Of a DNA stretch of 64,000 bases, positions 57,401 through 64,000 are shown in pieces; the stretch's first letter is position 1; every line of letters starts with the position of its first letter. The position numbers were made by a program, and so were the translations under genes. The notes under the pieces were generated by a model. It was not told where the DNA came from. It made no database searches and saw nothing but the letters and a program-made list of their open reading frames with translations. Origin of the DNA: Girardinichthys multiradiatus (taxonomy: Eukaryota; Chordata; Actinopteri; Cyprinodontiformes; Goodeidae); the NCBI RefSeq assembly GCF_021462225.1, contig NC_061816.1:4707854-4771853 (forward strand), in the 5' to 3' direction.

Positions 57401-57651
57401 AGTCCTGGAGTCTGAGCAGCTCTGATGGTGGTTACTCTGTCTTGCACAATAACAGAATTACATCCATCCACTCCTTCTCCTCCATCTCTAACAGAGTAGC
57501 AGTGTATGTGGACTGTCCTGCTGGCATTCTGTCCTTCTATAGAGTCTCCTCCAACTCACTGATCCACCTTCACACCTTCAACACCACATTCACTGAACCT
57601 CTTTATCCTGGATTCTGGATCAGTTCTGGTTCCTCAGTGTTTCTGTTTTGA
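39329..57651 (+). CDS. NLR-D: complete NLRC3-like receptor (FISNA-NACHT-LRR-B30.2)
   Basis: Exons: 39329-39417, 39494-39613, 40081-40200, 41552-41630, 41792-42020, 42154-43948, 45004-45177, 46463-46636, 53485-53646, 56936-56979, 57128-57651. All have AG/GT borders, phases fit throughout, and the sum is exactly 3510 nt, giving 1169 residues plus stop. Order: start peptide (1-30), two repeat cassettes (~31-110), linker, pre-FISNA helix (~137-212), FISNA (~213-300), NACHT with Walker A at 310-317 and Walker B at ~381-388, winged-helix/HD2 (to ~810), three LRRs (~811-980), linker, B30.2 (~996-1169). No CARD or PYD. Presumed cytosolic innate sensor with a ligand-binding B30.2 end. TEs fill introns but spare the exons. 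An orthologue name cannot be fixed because the family is species-expanded. Confidence 0.9.
39494..39613 (+). CDS. NLR-D exon 2: repeat cassette
   Basis: 120 bp, phase 2-2, acceptor cttcacag, donor gtgagc. It encodes Pro-Glu-rich residues, then [13 protein letters not shown] and SAANR. Two codons longer than the NLR-A cassettes because of extra residues in the Pro/Glu/Gly run. Confidence 0.85.
40081..40200 (+). CDS. NLR-D exon 3: repeat cassette
   Basis: 120 bp, phase 2-2, acceptor ttccttcag, donor gtgagc. Duplicate of exon 2, with a longer PEPEPEP run and [12 protein letters not shown]. The intron pieces after both cassettes are also alike, so exon and splice donor were duplicated together. 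Confidence 0.85.
40470..41095 (+). repeat. Interspersed repeat, related to 54680-56465
   Basis: Located in NLR-D intron 3. The tail (caattctgagtgcaactctg, the pyrimidine-rich tctccctttttgcc, gtgccaagaaaaagccc in complement) matches the 54700-55400 repeat in inverted orientation. Family unknown to me; an A/T-rich end suggests a retroposon. It has no coding sequence of its own that I recognise. Confidence 0.55.
41552..41630 (+). CDS. NLR-D exon 4: linker
   Basis: 79 bp, acceptor ctccacag, donor gtgtgt, phase 2-0. It encodes [11 protein letters not shown] to QLDSIFM. Same length as the NLR-A twin. Confidence 0.85.
41792..42020 (+). CDS. NLR-D exon 5: pre-FISNA helix
   Basis: 229 bp, phase 0-1, acceptor ctgttccag, donor gtaaga. 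Encodes [16 protein letters not shown] through EELAERLQS. Charged helical segment conserved in the family, identical in length to NLR-A exon 5. Confidence 0.88.
42154..43948 (+). CDS. NLR-D exon 6: FISNA, NACHT, winged helix and HD2
   Basis: A 1795-bp exon without stops, phase 1-2, donor gtaagt at 43949. FISNA occupies about the first 290 nt. Walker A GVAGIGKT starts at 42444. Walker B FIFDGLDE has its DG at 42666. Further conserved blocks are [18 protein letters not shown], the fish NLR ...[13 protein letters not shown]... block, and [18 protein letters not shown], the winged-helix/HD2 end. ATPase residues are intact. The exon ends VVKASTKVL, where LRR exons normally join. Confidence 0.92.
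45004..45177 (+). CDS. NLR-D exon 7: LRR
   Basis: 174 bp (58 codons), phase 2-2, acceptor tctcttcag, donor gtctga. One ribonuclease-inhibitor-type repeat: [18 protein letters not shown]...[19 protein letters not shown]. In the family LRRs form the ligand or autoinhibition surface. Confidence 0.88.
46463..46636 (+). CDS. NLR-D exon 8: LRR
   Basis: 174 bp, phase 2-2, same borders. Near-copy of exon 7 (changes such as N for D and P for L in the SSNPREMDL stretch). Proline inside the repeat is unusual but does not break the frame. Confidence 0.88.
46861..47860 (-). pseudogene. Gypsy integrase, interrupted; no chromodomain
   Basis: The zinc-binding part ends CSICARQK near 47760. The DDE core includes [18 protein letters not shown] and [15 protein letters not shown] stop follows EYAINS at ~47275, then 47232-46861 continues with the GPYTIDSV and [13 protein letters not shown]-terminal block. 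The protein stops right after this, where related elements continue into a chromodomain. Confidence 0.8.
47980..48432 (-). pseudogene. Gypsy RNase H
   Basis: Frame reads [14 protein letters not shown], then [30 protein letters not shown] and PDALSRL, the complete Gypsy RNase H pattern. A stop at 47980 falls before the integrase. Confidence 0.82.
48434..49864 (-). pseudogene. Gypsy pol: protease and reverse transcriptase (open for 476 residues)
   Basis: Protease motif [12 protein letters not shown] near the start, then RT blocks: [20 protein letters not shown] (in part), [28 protein letters not shown] and the catalytic [10 protein letters not shown], then the RT tail FLGYILEGG. The frame is lost near 48490, so the last ~20 residues are spurious and RNase H is disconnected. 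Confidence 0.85.
50122..50908 (-). pseudogene. Gypsy gag, frameshifted
   Basis: Frame from the LTR boundary ([12 protein letters not shown]) through a capsid-like region ([42 protein letters not shown]), then a one-base shift near 50310 into frame 50343-50122 ([15 protein letters not shown]). A CCHC zinc knuckle ([14 protein letters not shown]) follows near 50000 in the next piece. Normally forms the capsid and binds RNA. Confidence 0.78.
50909..51606 (-). mobile_element. 5' LTR of the Gypsy element
   Basis: 698 bp, beginning TGTCAGGATCTGTGCC and ending ATGACA on the minus strand, with an AATAAA (gtaaataaactc) about 75 bp before the end. gag begins almost directly after it, leaving little room for a primer-binding site. 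Confidence 0.7.
51620..51970 (+). mobile_element. L1-like reverse transcriptase scrap
   Basis: Plus-strand reading gives [20 protein letters not shown], then [21 protein letters not shown] blocks of L1-type LINEs (the F.D..KAFD block). Ends and flanks are missing. Confidence 0.62.
52250..53090 (-). mobile_element. Endogenous retrovirus scrap: integrase C-terminus
   Basis: Minus strand. Frame 52881-52252 includes [33 protein letters not shown] and SHCRKVPP, the C-terminal DNA-binding region of gammaretrovirus-like integrases, followed by a Pro-rich tail. Upstream pieces lie in two other frames (53082-52900 and 53003-52710), so frameshifts separate them. No LTR, gag, RT or intact env is seen. 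It is an old, incapable fragment in NLR-D intron 8. Confidence 0.65.
53485..53646 (+). CDS. NLR-D exon 9: shortened LRR
   Basis: 162 bp (54 codons), phase 2-2, acceptor tgtctcttag, donor gtgaag. [20 protein letters not shown] then [15 protein letters not shown]. Four codons shorter than exons 7 and 8 near the LxxP loop. An exon of identical length is preserved in the NLR-B remnant. Confidence 0.85.
54000..54660 (+). mobile_element. LINE (L2/Rex1-like) endonuclease fragment in NLR-D intron 9
   Basis: Reads [18 protein letters not shown], then [21 protein letters not shown] and EDFNSS in changing frames with stops. Sister copies are at 15895-17600 and 24380-24840. Shorter than the NLR-B copy at its 5' side. 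Confidence 0.6.
54680..56465 (-). repeat. GC-rich interspersed repeat, unknown family, inserted in NLR-D intron 9
   Basis: About 1.8 kb absent from the collinear NLR-C copy (which passes from acaggacagga near 24820 to ctccattcaaatgg near 24835). The 55500-56465 half is unusually GC-rich for this window; the other end is pyrimidine/purine-rich and ends in A/T-rich sequence, as a retroposon on the minus strand would. It is related to 40470-41095. Long frames occur but look like composition effects. Confidence 0.6.
56936..56979 (+). CDS. NLR-D exon 10: short pre-B30.2 linker
   Basis: 44 bp, acceptor ccttccag, donor gtaagt, phase 2-1. Encodes [13 protein letters not shown], the known linker before PRY in fish NLRC3-like proteins. 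Missing from NLR-C. Confidence 0.85.
57128..57651 (+). CDS. NLR-D exon 11: B30.2 (PRY-SPRY) domain and stop
   Basis: 524 bp, acceptor ccatcag, ending TTTTGA. PRY part [22 protein letters not shown], shown in part as LTIDTN, then [23 protein letters not shown]-like [23 protein letters not shown] and [15 protein letters not shown]. All SPRY landmark motifs are present and the frame is open. Reading from an upstream ATG at 57106 is intronic. B30.2 is a protein-binding module, and in fish NLRs it is the putative ligand or partner surface. Confidence 0.9.
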
Positions 57652-58420
57652 GTCTAAAGAGTCTCCTCCTGTCGGAGAAACACTCTCACTGTTGAACAGA
57701 TAGTTCAGTCTCTACATGTCTGTCTCTTTCACTCAGAAACATTTTCACATTCAGTCAGTTTCTTTCTGAAACTCTTGGAAAAGATTCCTTGTAAACTTCG
57801 TCCTCTTCCAGTCCTTTAAAGATGGAAGCTGGGATTATTCCAGAATCCAAAGGTTTTGTTCTGTTTTCAGTCAAAGCTTCATTTAGAGGTTTTCCTGCAA
57901 TGTGCTTCCAGTGCTATACCAAGGCTGCTGCTGGAGTTGGTTCTTTATTGGTTCTTTACTGGTTCTTCACATCTCTTCCAGTAATTGGTTGATCCTGGCT
58001 CTTAATATCACCATCCAAAGAAAGTTTAACATTTCTATCTACAGTCCTTTGTGCCATGTCTTTTGATTGTGTCACTAATGTAGTTTTTTTTCATTTGATC
58101 TGAACAGTTTTGTACTTTAGTCCCAGATGAACAGGCTGCCTCCTCAGGATCTGTGGGCTGTGAAGCTCAGGGTTTCTGGAACTGATTTGTGATGAAAAAT
58201 GATGACGTGAGTGGAGCTGCTGTTTTAACTGCCCAGGTGGTTGTTCAGTTCCTCACTGTTAGTATCTGCTATGTTTTAATGAGCCAGATCAGTTCACAAT
58301 ATGACTTCTGATGAGACTGTTCCTAAAAGAAGAATCGTTCCAGACTATTTGTGGCTGAACTGCAGATGATGGAAATGTAAATATTGGAGAATAAAACAGT
58401 ATTTGCTACCAGTTTTCTGA
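57652..58420 (+). terminator. NLR-D 3' UTR with poly(A) signal
   Basis: AATAAA at 58390-58395 (ggagAATAAAacag), about 740 bp after the stop codon. The same motif follows the B30.2 exon of NLR-C (26409-26414) and is kept in the tandem-array pieces. No other AATAAA is obvious between the stop and 58390. Confidence 0.5.
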
Positions 58421-59079
58421 CTGTTATTTTACAGAACATCAAATATGTCTAAAAGGTTAAAACACTGATGGACTCAGCCAGTCTCAGTCTCCTGCAAATA
58501 CTCATTTGACCTTTAGTCCCAAGAGAGGAGGAGGGGGTGTCTGTCCCAGCAGTCATTAATGGACTACAGGCTGAGGACACACTGGACAGGTCACCAGTCC
58601 ATCACAGAGTCAGGGTTGGATCTACCTCACCAAAGTCTAGGTTCTGATTGGGTCAACTGGACCAACTTTGACAAACTTAATACAATTATGTCAAGTTTGT
58701 TGTTCATGTTCTACCTCTTCCAGTAGTCATTGTTGTAATAAATAAGTTGAAGAAAATCACAAAACATTAAGATAACATTGTTCCTCCAGGTTCTTCTGTC
58801 AGCAGATTAACATCTTACTTTTAAAGGTATCAGAAGGAGACACATATCTAATGGACATGAAGACAGAGGAACCATTTTCTGGGTCTCTTTGGGTTCCTGT
58901 TCTGGTTTATTGTTGAGAAACACGCCTGCAGTCCAGATCTATCTCCAACTGATGCTTGGACCATCCTGGAGAAACTAGAGAGACAACCATCCTGTTAGTG
59001 GATCACAAGAGAGACGATGATTGTCATCTGGAGTGATTTCAAAGTACATCTCCCCACCCTGTTAGTGGAGGCTGCCTGG

Positions 59080-59190
59080 CCCCGCCCTATAAAAGGAAGG
59101 GGAAGCCTTCACTTCCTGTTTGACAGTCTGACCTTTCACTTGAGCTGGTATGGATGGAGGAAGCACATGAAGCCAACATTTGGGTAACTG
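59080..59190 (+). promoter_or_regulatory. TATA promoter-like block and mini-exon downstream of NLR-D
   Basis: cccgcccTATAAAAgg (TATA at 59088-59094), then 66 bp to an ATG at 59154 and a short frame MEEAHEANIW ending at a gtaact donor (59184). The block is kept in the NLR-C copy with the same spacing. GC box, TATA, short leader, ATG and donor in order look like the start of a gene, but I found no following exon. Confidence 0.42.
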
Positions 59191-60401
59191 CACTTTGATA
59201 TCAATCAGTGACTTTCAGTCTGTCATCGCATACAGCTCACATAAATGCAAAACACCATCGTTCATACATCATTCGGAGATTCACCCATTCATCTATCTGC
59301 CAAATACTGCGGATCCAGGCCTTTTCATTCATACATCGCATCCACACTTTTTTTATCCTTTTCATCATTTATCATGCCCCTTCGTGCTTTTTCATGCCCA
59401 TTCATGCCCCCGGGGGTCCACTGACCTGATTAATAGTTTGTTGATGGTCAATTTCAAAATTTTTATGTGTTCACACAGTTTTAATTATTAGATTATTACT
59501 CCAATCCATTTAACAGGATGAATTTACCATTTCTGCAGAACATCAAACTCCGCTCACCACAGAGATCTCGAAAATACTGCAGTTTTCTCAGTTTCAGGCT
59601 TCAACTCTCCAAGGGGTCATCCTCGATTGCCCCTTGGAAAAAACCTGGGCATGTGCACGTAACTCCAGTTTCTCTTTGCCTCTCAGGCAAATATTACTCA
59701 GCCTTTAAAATGTCCGCCTCTCAGGCATTTCAAAGAGGTTTCAATTCACCTCTACTCAGTCCACCGGCTATTTATTTTCAAGGCCATTACGTGCCTTTTG
59801 TAACGTTTTTTTTATATATCAAAATAGCTATTTTCCTACAGTGATGGCTTAATTCCCTGGAGAAAAAAAAAATTGTATAATAAACCAAGCACTCTATCAT
59901 TTAGGAATATTCCGGGTATAAACATTACTCATTTCGAGACTCCCAGGTAGCCAATTCCAACTTTGTGTTTTTGACTGACAGCCTCCTTATGTGCGAAAGC
60001 ACACGTCGGCACATAAAGGAAAACCAGATGTCCGGTCTAATTTGACAGGGATACATCTGATATTGTTCACTTGAATTAATAACCAGAGCTGAGGGCCTAT
60101 GGACAGCCATATTTCTAAAGTGTAAAAAAAGAGACAGATGGTCTTACCTCTTCTGGTTCAACGGGCCCGTTTCAGCAGTTCAAGTCCCTCCACCTGCACC
60201 GGCCACTTTTCTCTTCTCCCTCGGCAAAAACAATTTTCCCGTATGGGCCACCAACTATGTGGAAGAAGAAAGTTTAAAAATGATGAAGAGACAACTGGTT
60301 TCCTCTCAAATCCGACGCGGGGGACCTTTTATTCAGAACACATCTCTGAATACATCTTCATACAAAATCCCAAAGAATCCCAAATCCCTGACACAAATCA
60401 G

Positions 60402-60404
<3 letters not shown>
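59191..60404 (-). other. Unassigned; possible retroelement leader
   Basis: On the minus strand cttccaca is followed by a tggtggcccatacggg motif (about 60256-60235), resembling a retroviral primer-binding site after an LTR. An agaggtaagacc donor-like site lies ~90 bp later. No gag ORF follows. Left of this, to 59200, nothing is recognised. Confidence 0.25.

Positions 60405-60405
<1 letters not shown>

Positions 60406-60459
<54 letters not shown>
60406..60459. repeat. (TA)27 microsatellite
   Basis: Uninterrupted ta dinucleotides over ~54 bp. It explains the Ile-Tyr-repeat frames read across it. Confidence 0.95.
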
Positions 60460-60461
<2 letters not shown>

Positions 60462-61700
60462 AAAGTCATATCATTGTTGTGTATTGAAACTTTTTGACCA
60501 ATCAGTTGTATCCTTTCAATTTACGTACATTTTTGGAAGCATGGACTCTAGACTCTTAGCAGTACTTACGGGAATAAACGGGAATAGACTCACATGTGGT
60601 AGATATCAAGACCGGTCTACGTGACAGTTGTACCAAAACAATTTCATTAGCTCTTATCAACTCCTCATTCCAAAGCTGAACTGGACCGCTGTTTCCCCTT
60701 TTTGGGCCCAACAAGACTCAAAACAGGCCAGCTAAGAAAGACTCTTTTTTTGTGTCGAAAGCAGTTTATGCAGAATTCACTTTCACATATAGTAAGGACA
60801 GTAGTAATACGTTTAATCTACCAAACAAAGCTGTAAGCTTCCACAATACCACAGAATTTATTGGTAAAACAACTTAAACACTATAACACATATAACTTTC
60901 TGAACCAAGTTTAAATCCATTTATTTGTAGAGCATAATAACCAATAAACTAAGCATTAACATCAGATGTATTCTGACTGAATTATATCTGTGTTTAACTT
61001 CCATTCATTGGTGAAAACTGGCGATGATATGAAAACGATGGGCCTGGAGACAGCCGTTATCCCCTGGTCTAGCAAGCCTCGACCTCCCAGTCAGTTGACA
61101 GTTTGCGAGGCCAGCCGTCGAGCACTATTGCAATTAAGCGATATCTTGGCAAACCGAACAGATATGTCAGTTTCACACAGCTTTATTCTCGCCTACAAAC
61201 ATTGTAAAAGTTAATTTTATTTCACAGAAAACATAATATACCCAACTTTATTCACTCCCATTACTACTTCCGTTTGAACAATTCACTACAGCCGGCAATG
61301 AATCATGCGATTTGGGTGGGTCATGAAAATTACACCGAACCCATCCTTCAAATCTGGGGAAAAGAAGGACACATTTGTCGGCTGCATTTGGAGGAGCCTT
61401 CGAATTTGGACAGCCTTTATCGCCTCGCTATGACGTAATCGGTCTAAAATCTGGCCTTCAACAGATGCTGCCCCCTAAACCTAAGACCATTTTGACATAC
61501 TACCATATCAAAGTGTTTTCTTTACCGCCTCCAAAGTCCTATTCAGTAGCCTACAGCACCCTCTGCTGGTTGTCTTGAGTAAAACATTGCAGAGATGCAA
61601 CTTAATTTACATGGGGTTTGGAACCCATCTTGGGCATGCCAAGATACCTAAATGGGCAGGCTTGTCCCCCCAAGCCCGCCCTTTGGCGCCTGGTCTATTT
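60460..61700. other. Unassigned sequence
   Basis: About 1.2 kb without recognised genes. If the leader-like motif at 60240 is real, part of this could be its LTR. Contains aataaag near 61245 on the minus strand. Confidence 0.25.
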
Positions 61701-61714
61701 TTCTCGATGCTCAG

Positions 61715-62310
61715 GTAAGACACTTCAGGAGTGGATTGACACGAGGAATGCTACATTTGTTGCCCATGTCTAGGATTTGGCTGTGTGTGGTGGCTCTTAA
61801 TGCACTGACTCCAGTGAAACTCCCCTAAATATTTTAATGGATTTCGCTTGACAATACTCTCAAGGCTGCGGGTCTCCCTGTTGCTGGTGCACCATTCCTA
61901 CCACACTTCTTCCTTACACTCAATTGTCTGTCAATTTACTTGGATACAGAACTCTGTGAACAACCAGCTTCTTTAGCAATGATTTTTTTTATGGCTTAAG
62001 GGTGTCAATGACTGTCTTCTGGACATCCATGAAGTCAGCATTCTTGCCCATGATTGTATACCCTGTGATCCAGAGTGAGAAACCGTTTAAAGGCTAAGGA
62101 AACCTTTGCATGTGTTTTGAGTTAATTAACTGATTAGGGTGTGCATCATTGGACACCTTGAGTGTCCAATATTCCAATTTTCACTTATTTCACTTATGTG
62201 TAATAAATCTATATAATGTATGAGTTTCACTTTGAGATGGTTGGCAAAAAATATTGCACTTTTATGCAATATAAATTTTTTTTTTAGATGTACCACTTTA
62301 TTTACTAGCA
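61715..62310 (-). mobile_element. Decayed Tc1/mariner remnant
   Basis: Same family as 7800-8780. Minus-strand remnants of the N-terminal region (cccatgattgtataccctg, tgtcttctggacatcc) and the subterminal words gtaataaatctatataatgt are present. Heavily deleted, with no DDE region. Confidence 0.55.
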
Positions 62311-62319
62311 ATTAAGTGT

Positions 62320-63150
62320 ATAACAGAGTGAACTGCCACCAGCCAATTATCATCAGTATAAGACTCATAAATGAATGATGGAAGCTGCTCTGATAAGTCA
62401 AATATGAATGAAAGCAACATTCCCCACAGAAAGGTCAACAGTGTCTCATTCCCCAACAATTCATTCAAGTGGCATTTTCCTCTTTGTGGGATATTCTGTC
62501 TGCAACGTTAAAAAACAACATTACCTCTGATTCCTGTAGCCCTACACTTATCCATGATCATTGTTTTTTTTCTTCCAGCATGAAATGAGTGCAGCCTAAA
62601 TCCTACACCCTGTTTGCTCGTGGTTGTTTAAACCTAGGTGGACTGACTTGGGAAGCACCTGTTCGCAAACAGGAGACACATTATTGTGATAAGAAGTGGT
62701 TCAATCCTTGACTCAAACAGCCATAGACACAGTCAGCAGCGTAATATGTGGGTCTTCCCACATTGGATTGAAGCTGTTCCCTCTAAAACACTTTGAAGAG
62801 AACCTGACCTGGCCACTGGTGTTCTGAGGTTATGCGGAGGTACATAAGGTTATATTTTGTCCATTTGTGTTCTTTTTGCATAATTTCCTGTTTTCCCATT
62901 GGAATCACAATGGAATTACAGAAGGTTATTCATACCAAAGGTCATAAGAATACAGTCCATCCAGCTGATTAGCGATGATACACAGATCGATACTTTATTT
63001 GTATCCCAAAATTCCAGTCATGATTTATGATTACAATAAATTTTAGTAAGATACCAGAAATGTCACTGTAATCTGTCACCCACTAGTTTACTTAAAGCAA
63101 TTGCATAAGGATGACCTCCAGGAAATATTTAAACTTTACAAAGAACACAG
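62320..63150. other. Nothing recognised
   Basis: AT-rich intergenic sequence. A short tactttatttgtatcccaaa near 62990 resembles a LINE/SINE tail. Confidence 0.35.
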
Positions 63151-63157
63151 TTTTACT

Positions 63158-63292
63158 TGCCCTGCGATGGACTGGCGACCTGTCCAGGGTGTACCCTGCC
63201 TTTCGCCCATAGACTGCTGGAGAGAGGCACCAGCTCCCCCGCGACCCACTATGGAATAAGCGGTAGAAAATGACTGACTGACTGACTGACAT
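63158..63292 (+). repeat. Fish LINE/SINE 3' tail with (TGAC)n
   Basis: ccctgcgatggactggcgac, ctgtccagggtgtaccctgc and gcgacccactatggaataag, followed by tgactgactgactgac. This is a very common teleost non-LTR tail ending in a short tandem repeat. Confidence 0.7.
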
Positions 63293-63394
63293 TTTTACTT
63301 CCGATTCATCTAATTCATTAAAAATAATTTTATTGTTTTAATCTGTTTAATATGACATTTGGGTTTAGGAATGAACCTTGGCTCTTTTTTGGAA

Positions 63395-63530
63395 TGACAC
63401 TTTTGGACTATGGGAGGAAGCCGGAGTACCAGGATAAAACCAATGCCTGCACAGTGAGATCATCCAAACTCTGTGTAACCAGAGCCCTGGTCGGGATTTA
63501 AACCTGGGACCTTGTTGCCTACCAACTGCA
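63395..63530 (+). repeat. Common teleost interspersed repeat
   Basis: gggaggaagccggagtacc and gggatttaaacctgggacc match a widespread fish repeat; exact family not assigned. Confidence 0.5.
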
Positions 63531-64000
63531 TCTACACCTCAACAATGGCATCAGTGTTTTAAAGTCAACCACAAAGCATTGACTGTGGTTGACTTGAAGT
63601 TTGTTTCAGTAGACCTGTATCACCCCATCATTCCACCTGGACCTTCATCTCCCCCTCAGAGGGTGGCCACCCTGAGGAACACCACAAGCTGCCCATATGT
63701 ATTTAGGAAGTAGAAACTTTGAATCCTGCAACCATTTTCAACAGGAAATGCAGCAAACAGCTATATTCCTCCATCAGTTTAGTATGTAAACAAAAATAGA
63801 AATCCGTCAGTGTATGTAATTTTATAGTGAGTTCAAAACTGAAACATTTGATGTTGTTTGCATGGTTCTTTAAAGATTTTAATTCTCTGGAGATCAAATC
63901 ACGTTTGCACACACTGTGGATAATAAATACTTAAATGTAACTTTTGTTTAATGTAAACCATTTGGTCCATTTTAAAAGCCAGTTTTATCAGGTTTGGCTT
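63531..64000. other. Nothing recognised
   Basis: Right edge of the window. No supported feature. Confidence 0.35.

Noticed and set aside
60138..60624. Two plus-strand ORFs of ~120 residues with Tyr-Ile repeats
   Set aside because: They read through the (TA)27 microsatellite; no other protein-like content.
1..64000. CRISPR arrays, operons, phage or plasmid features
   Set aside because: Introns, SINE/LINE content and vertebrate immune domains show this is eukaryotic nuclear DNA; no regularly spaced repeats were seen.

Overview
This is vertebrate nuclear DNA, almost certainly from a teleost fish. The evidence is two spliced genes of the fish-expanded NLRC3-like NLR family (FISNA, NACHT, LRR and B30.2 modules) embedded in fish-type repeats: Tc1/mariner, L2/Rex1-like LINEs, DIRS, Ty3/Gypsy, hAT ends, a tRNA-derived SINE and an endogenous-retrovirus scrap. 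No bacterial operon, CRISPR array or phage signature was seen. The species cannot be told from the sequence.

Layout. 1-5.7 kb, minus strand: NLR-A, an intact 5' part of an NLR gene (five short exons, then the FISNA-NACHT exon) running off the left edge, with a non-coding first exon ending at 5283. 5.7-9.3 kb: unassigned coding-like sequence, a decayed Tc1 and a LINE 3' end. 9.3-15.9 kb: a tandem array in which LTRs carrying Tc1-type (DD36E-spaced) elements alternate with a ~430-bp piece of NLR 3' flank. One transposase (9915-10946) is intact. 15.8-18.1 kb, minus: NLR-B, a remnant with one LRR exon and a LINE fragment but no B30.2 exon. 18.2-24.2 kb: LINE pieces and unassigned DNA. 24.4-27.3 kb, plus: NLR-C, a broken B30.2 exon plus its 3' flank. 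27.3-33.2 kb: unassigned DNA with some coherent minus-strand ORFs, a hAT end and a SINE. 33.2-59.2 kb, plus: NLR-D, a complete NLR gene. 59.2-64 kb: mostly unassigned repeats.

NLR-D is the main result. Eleven coding exons with consensus splice sites and compatible phases join to exactly 3510 nt (1169 codons plus stop). Its introns hold a ~5.3-kb DIRS element, a ~4.8-kb Ty3/Gypsy element, an L1-like RT scrap, an ERV integrase scrap, an L2-like LINE fragment and a GC-rich interspersed repeat, yet the coding parts look undamaged. NLR-A and NLR-D lie head to head (5' ends facing, ~27.5 kb apart) with matching non-coding first exons; NLR-B and NLR-C between them are remnants of further copies. This is a cytosolic innate immune receptor cluster evolving by segmental duplication, exon-cassette duplication and TE-driven recombination.

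Limits: exon joins are from inspection, with no transcript data. TE family names rest on recalled motifs. Homology between copies was judged by eye.
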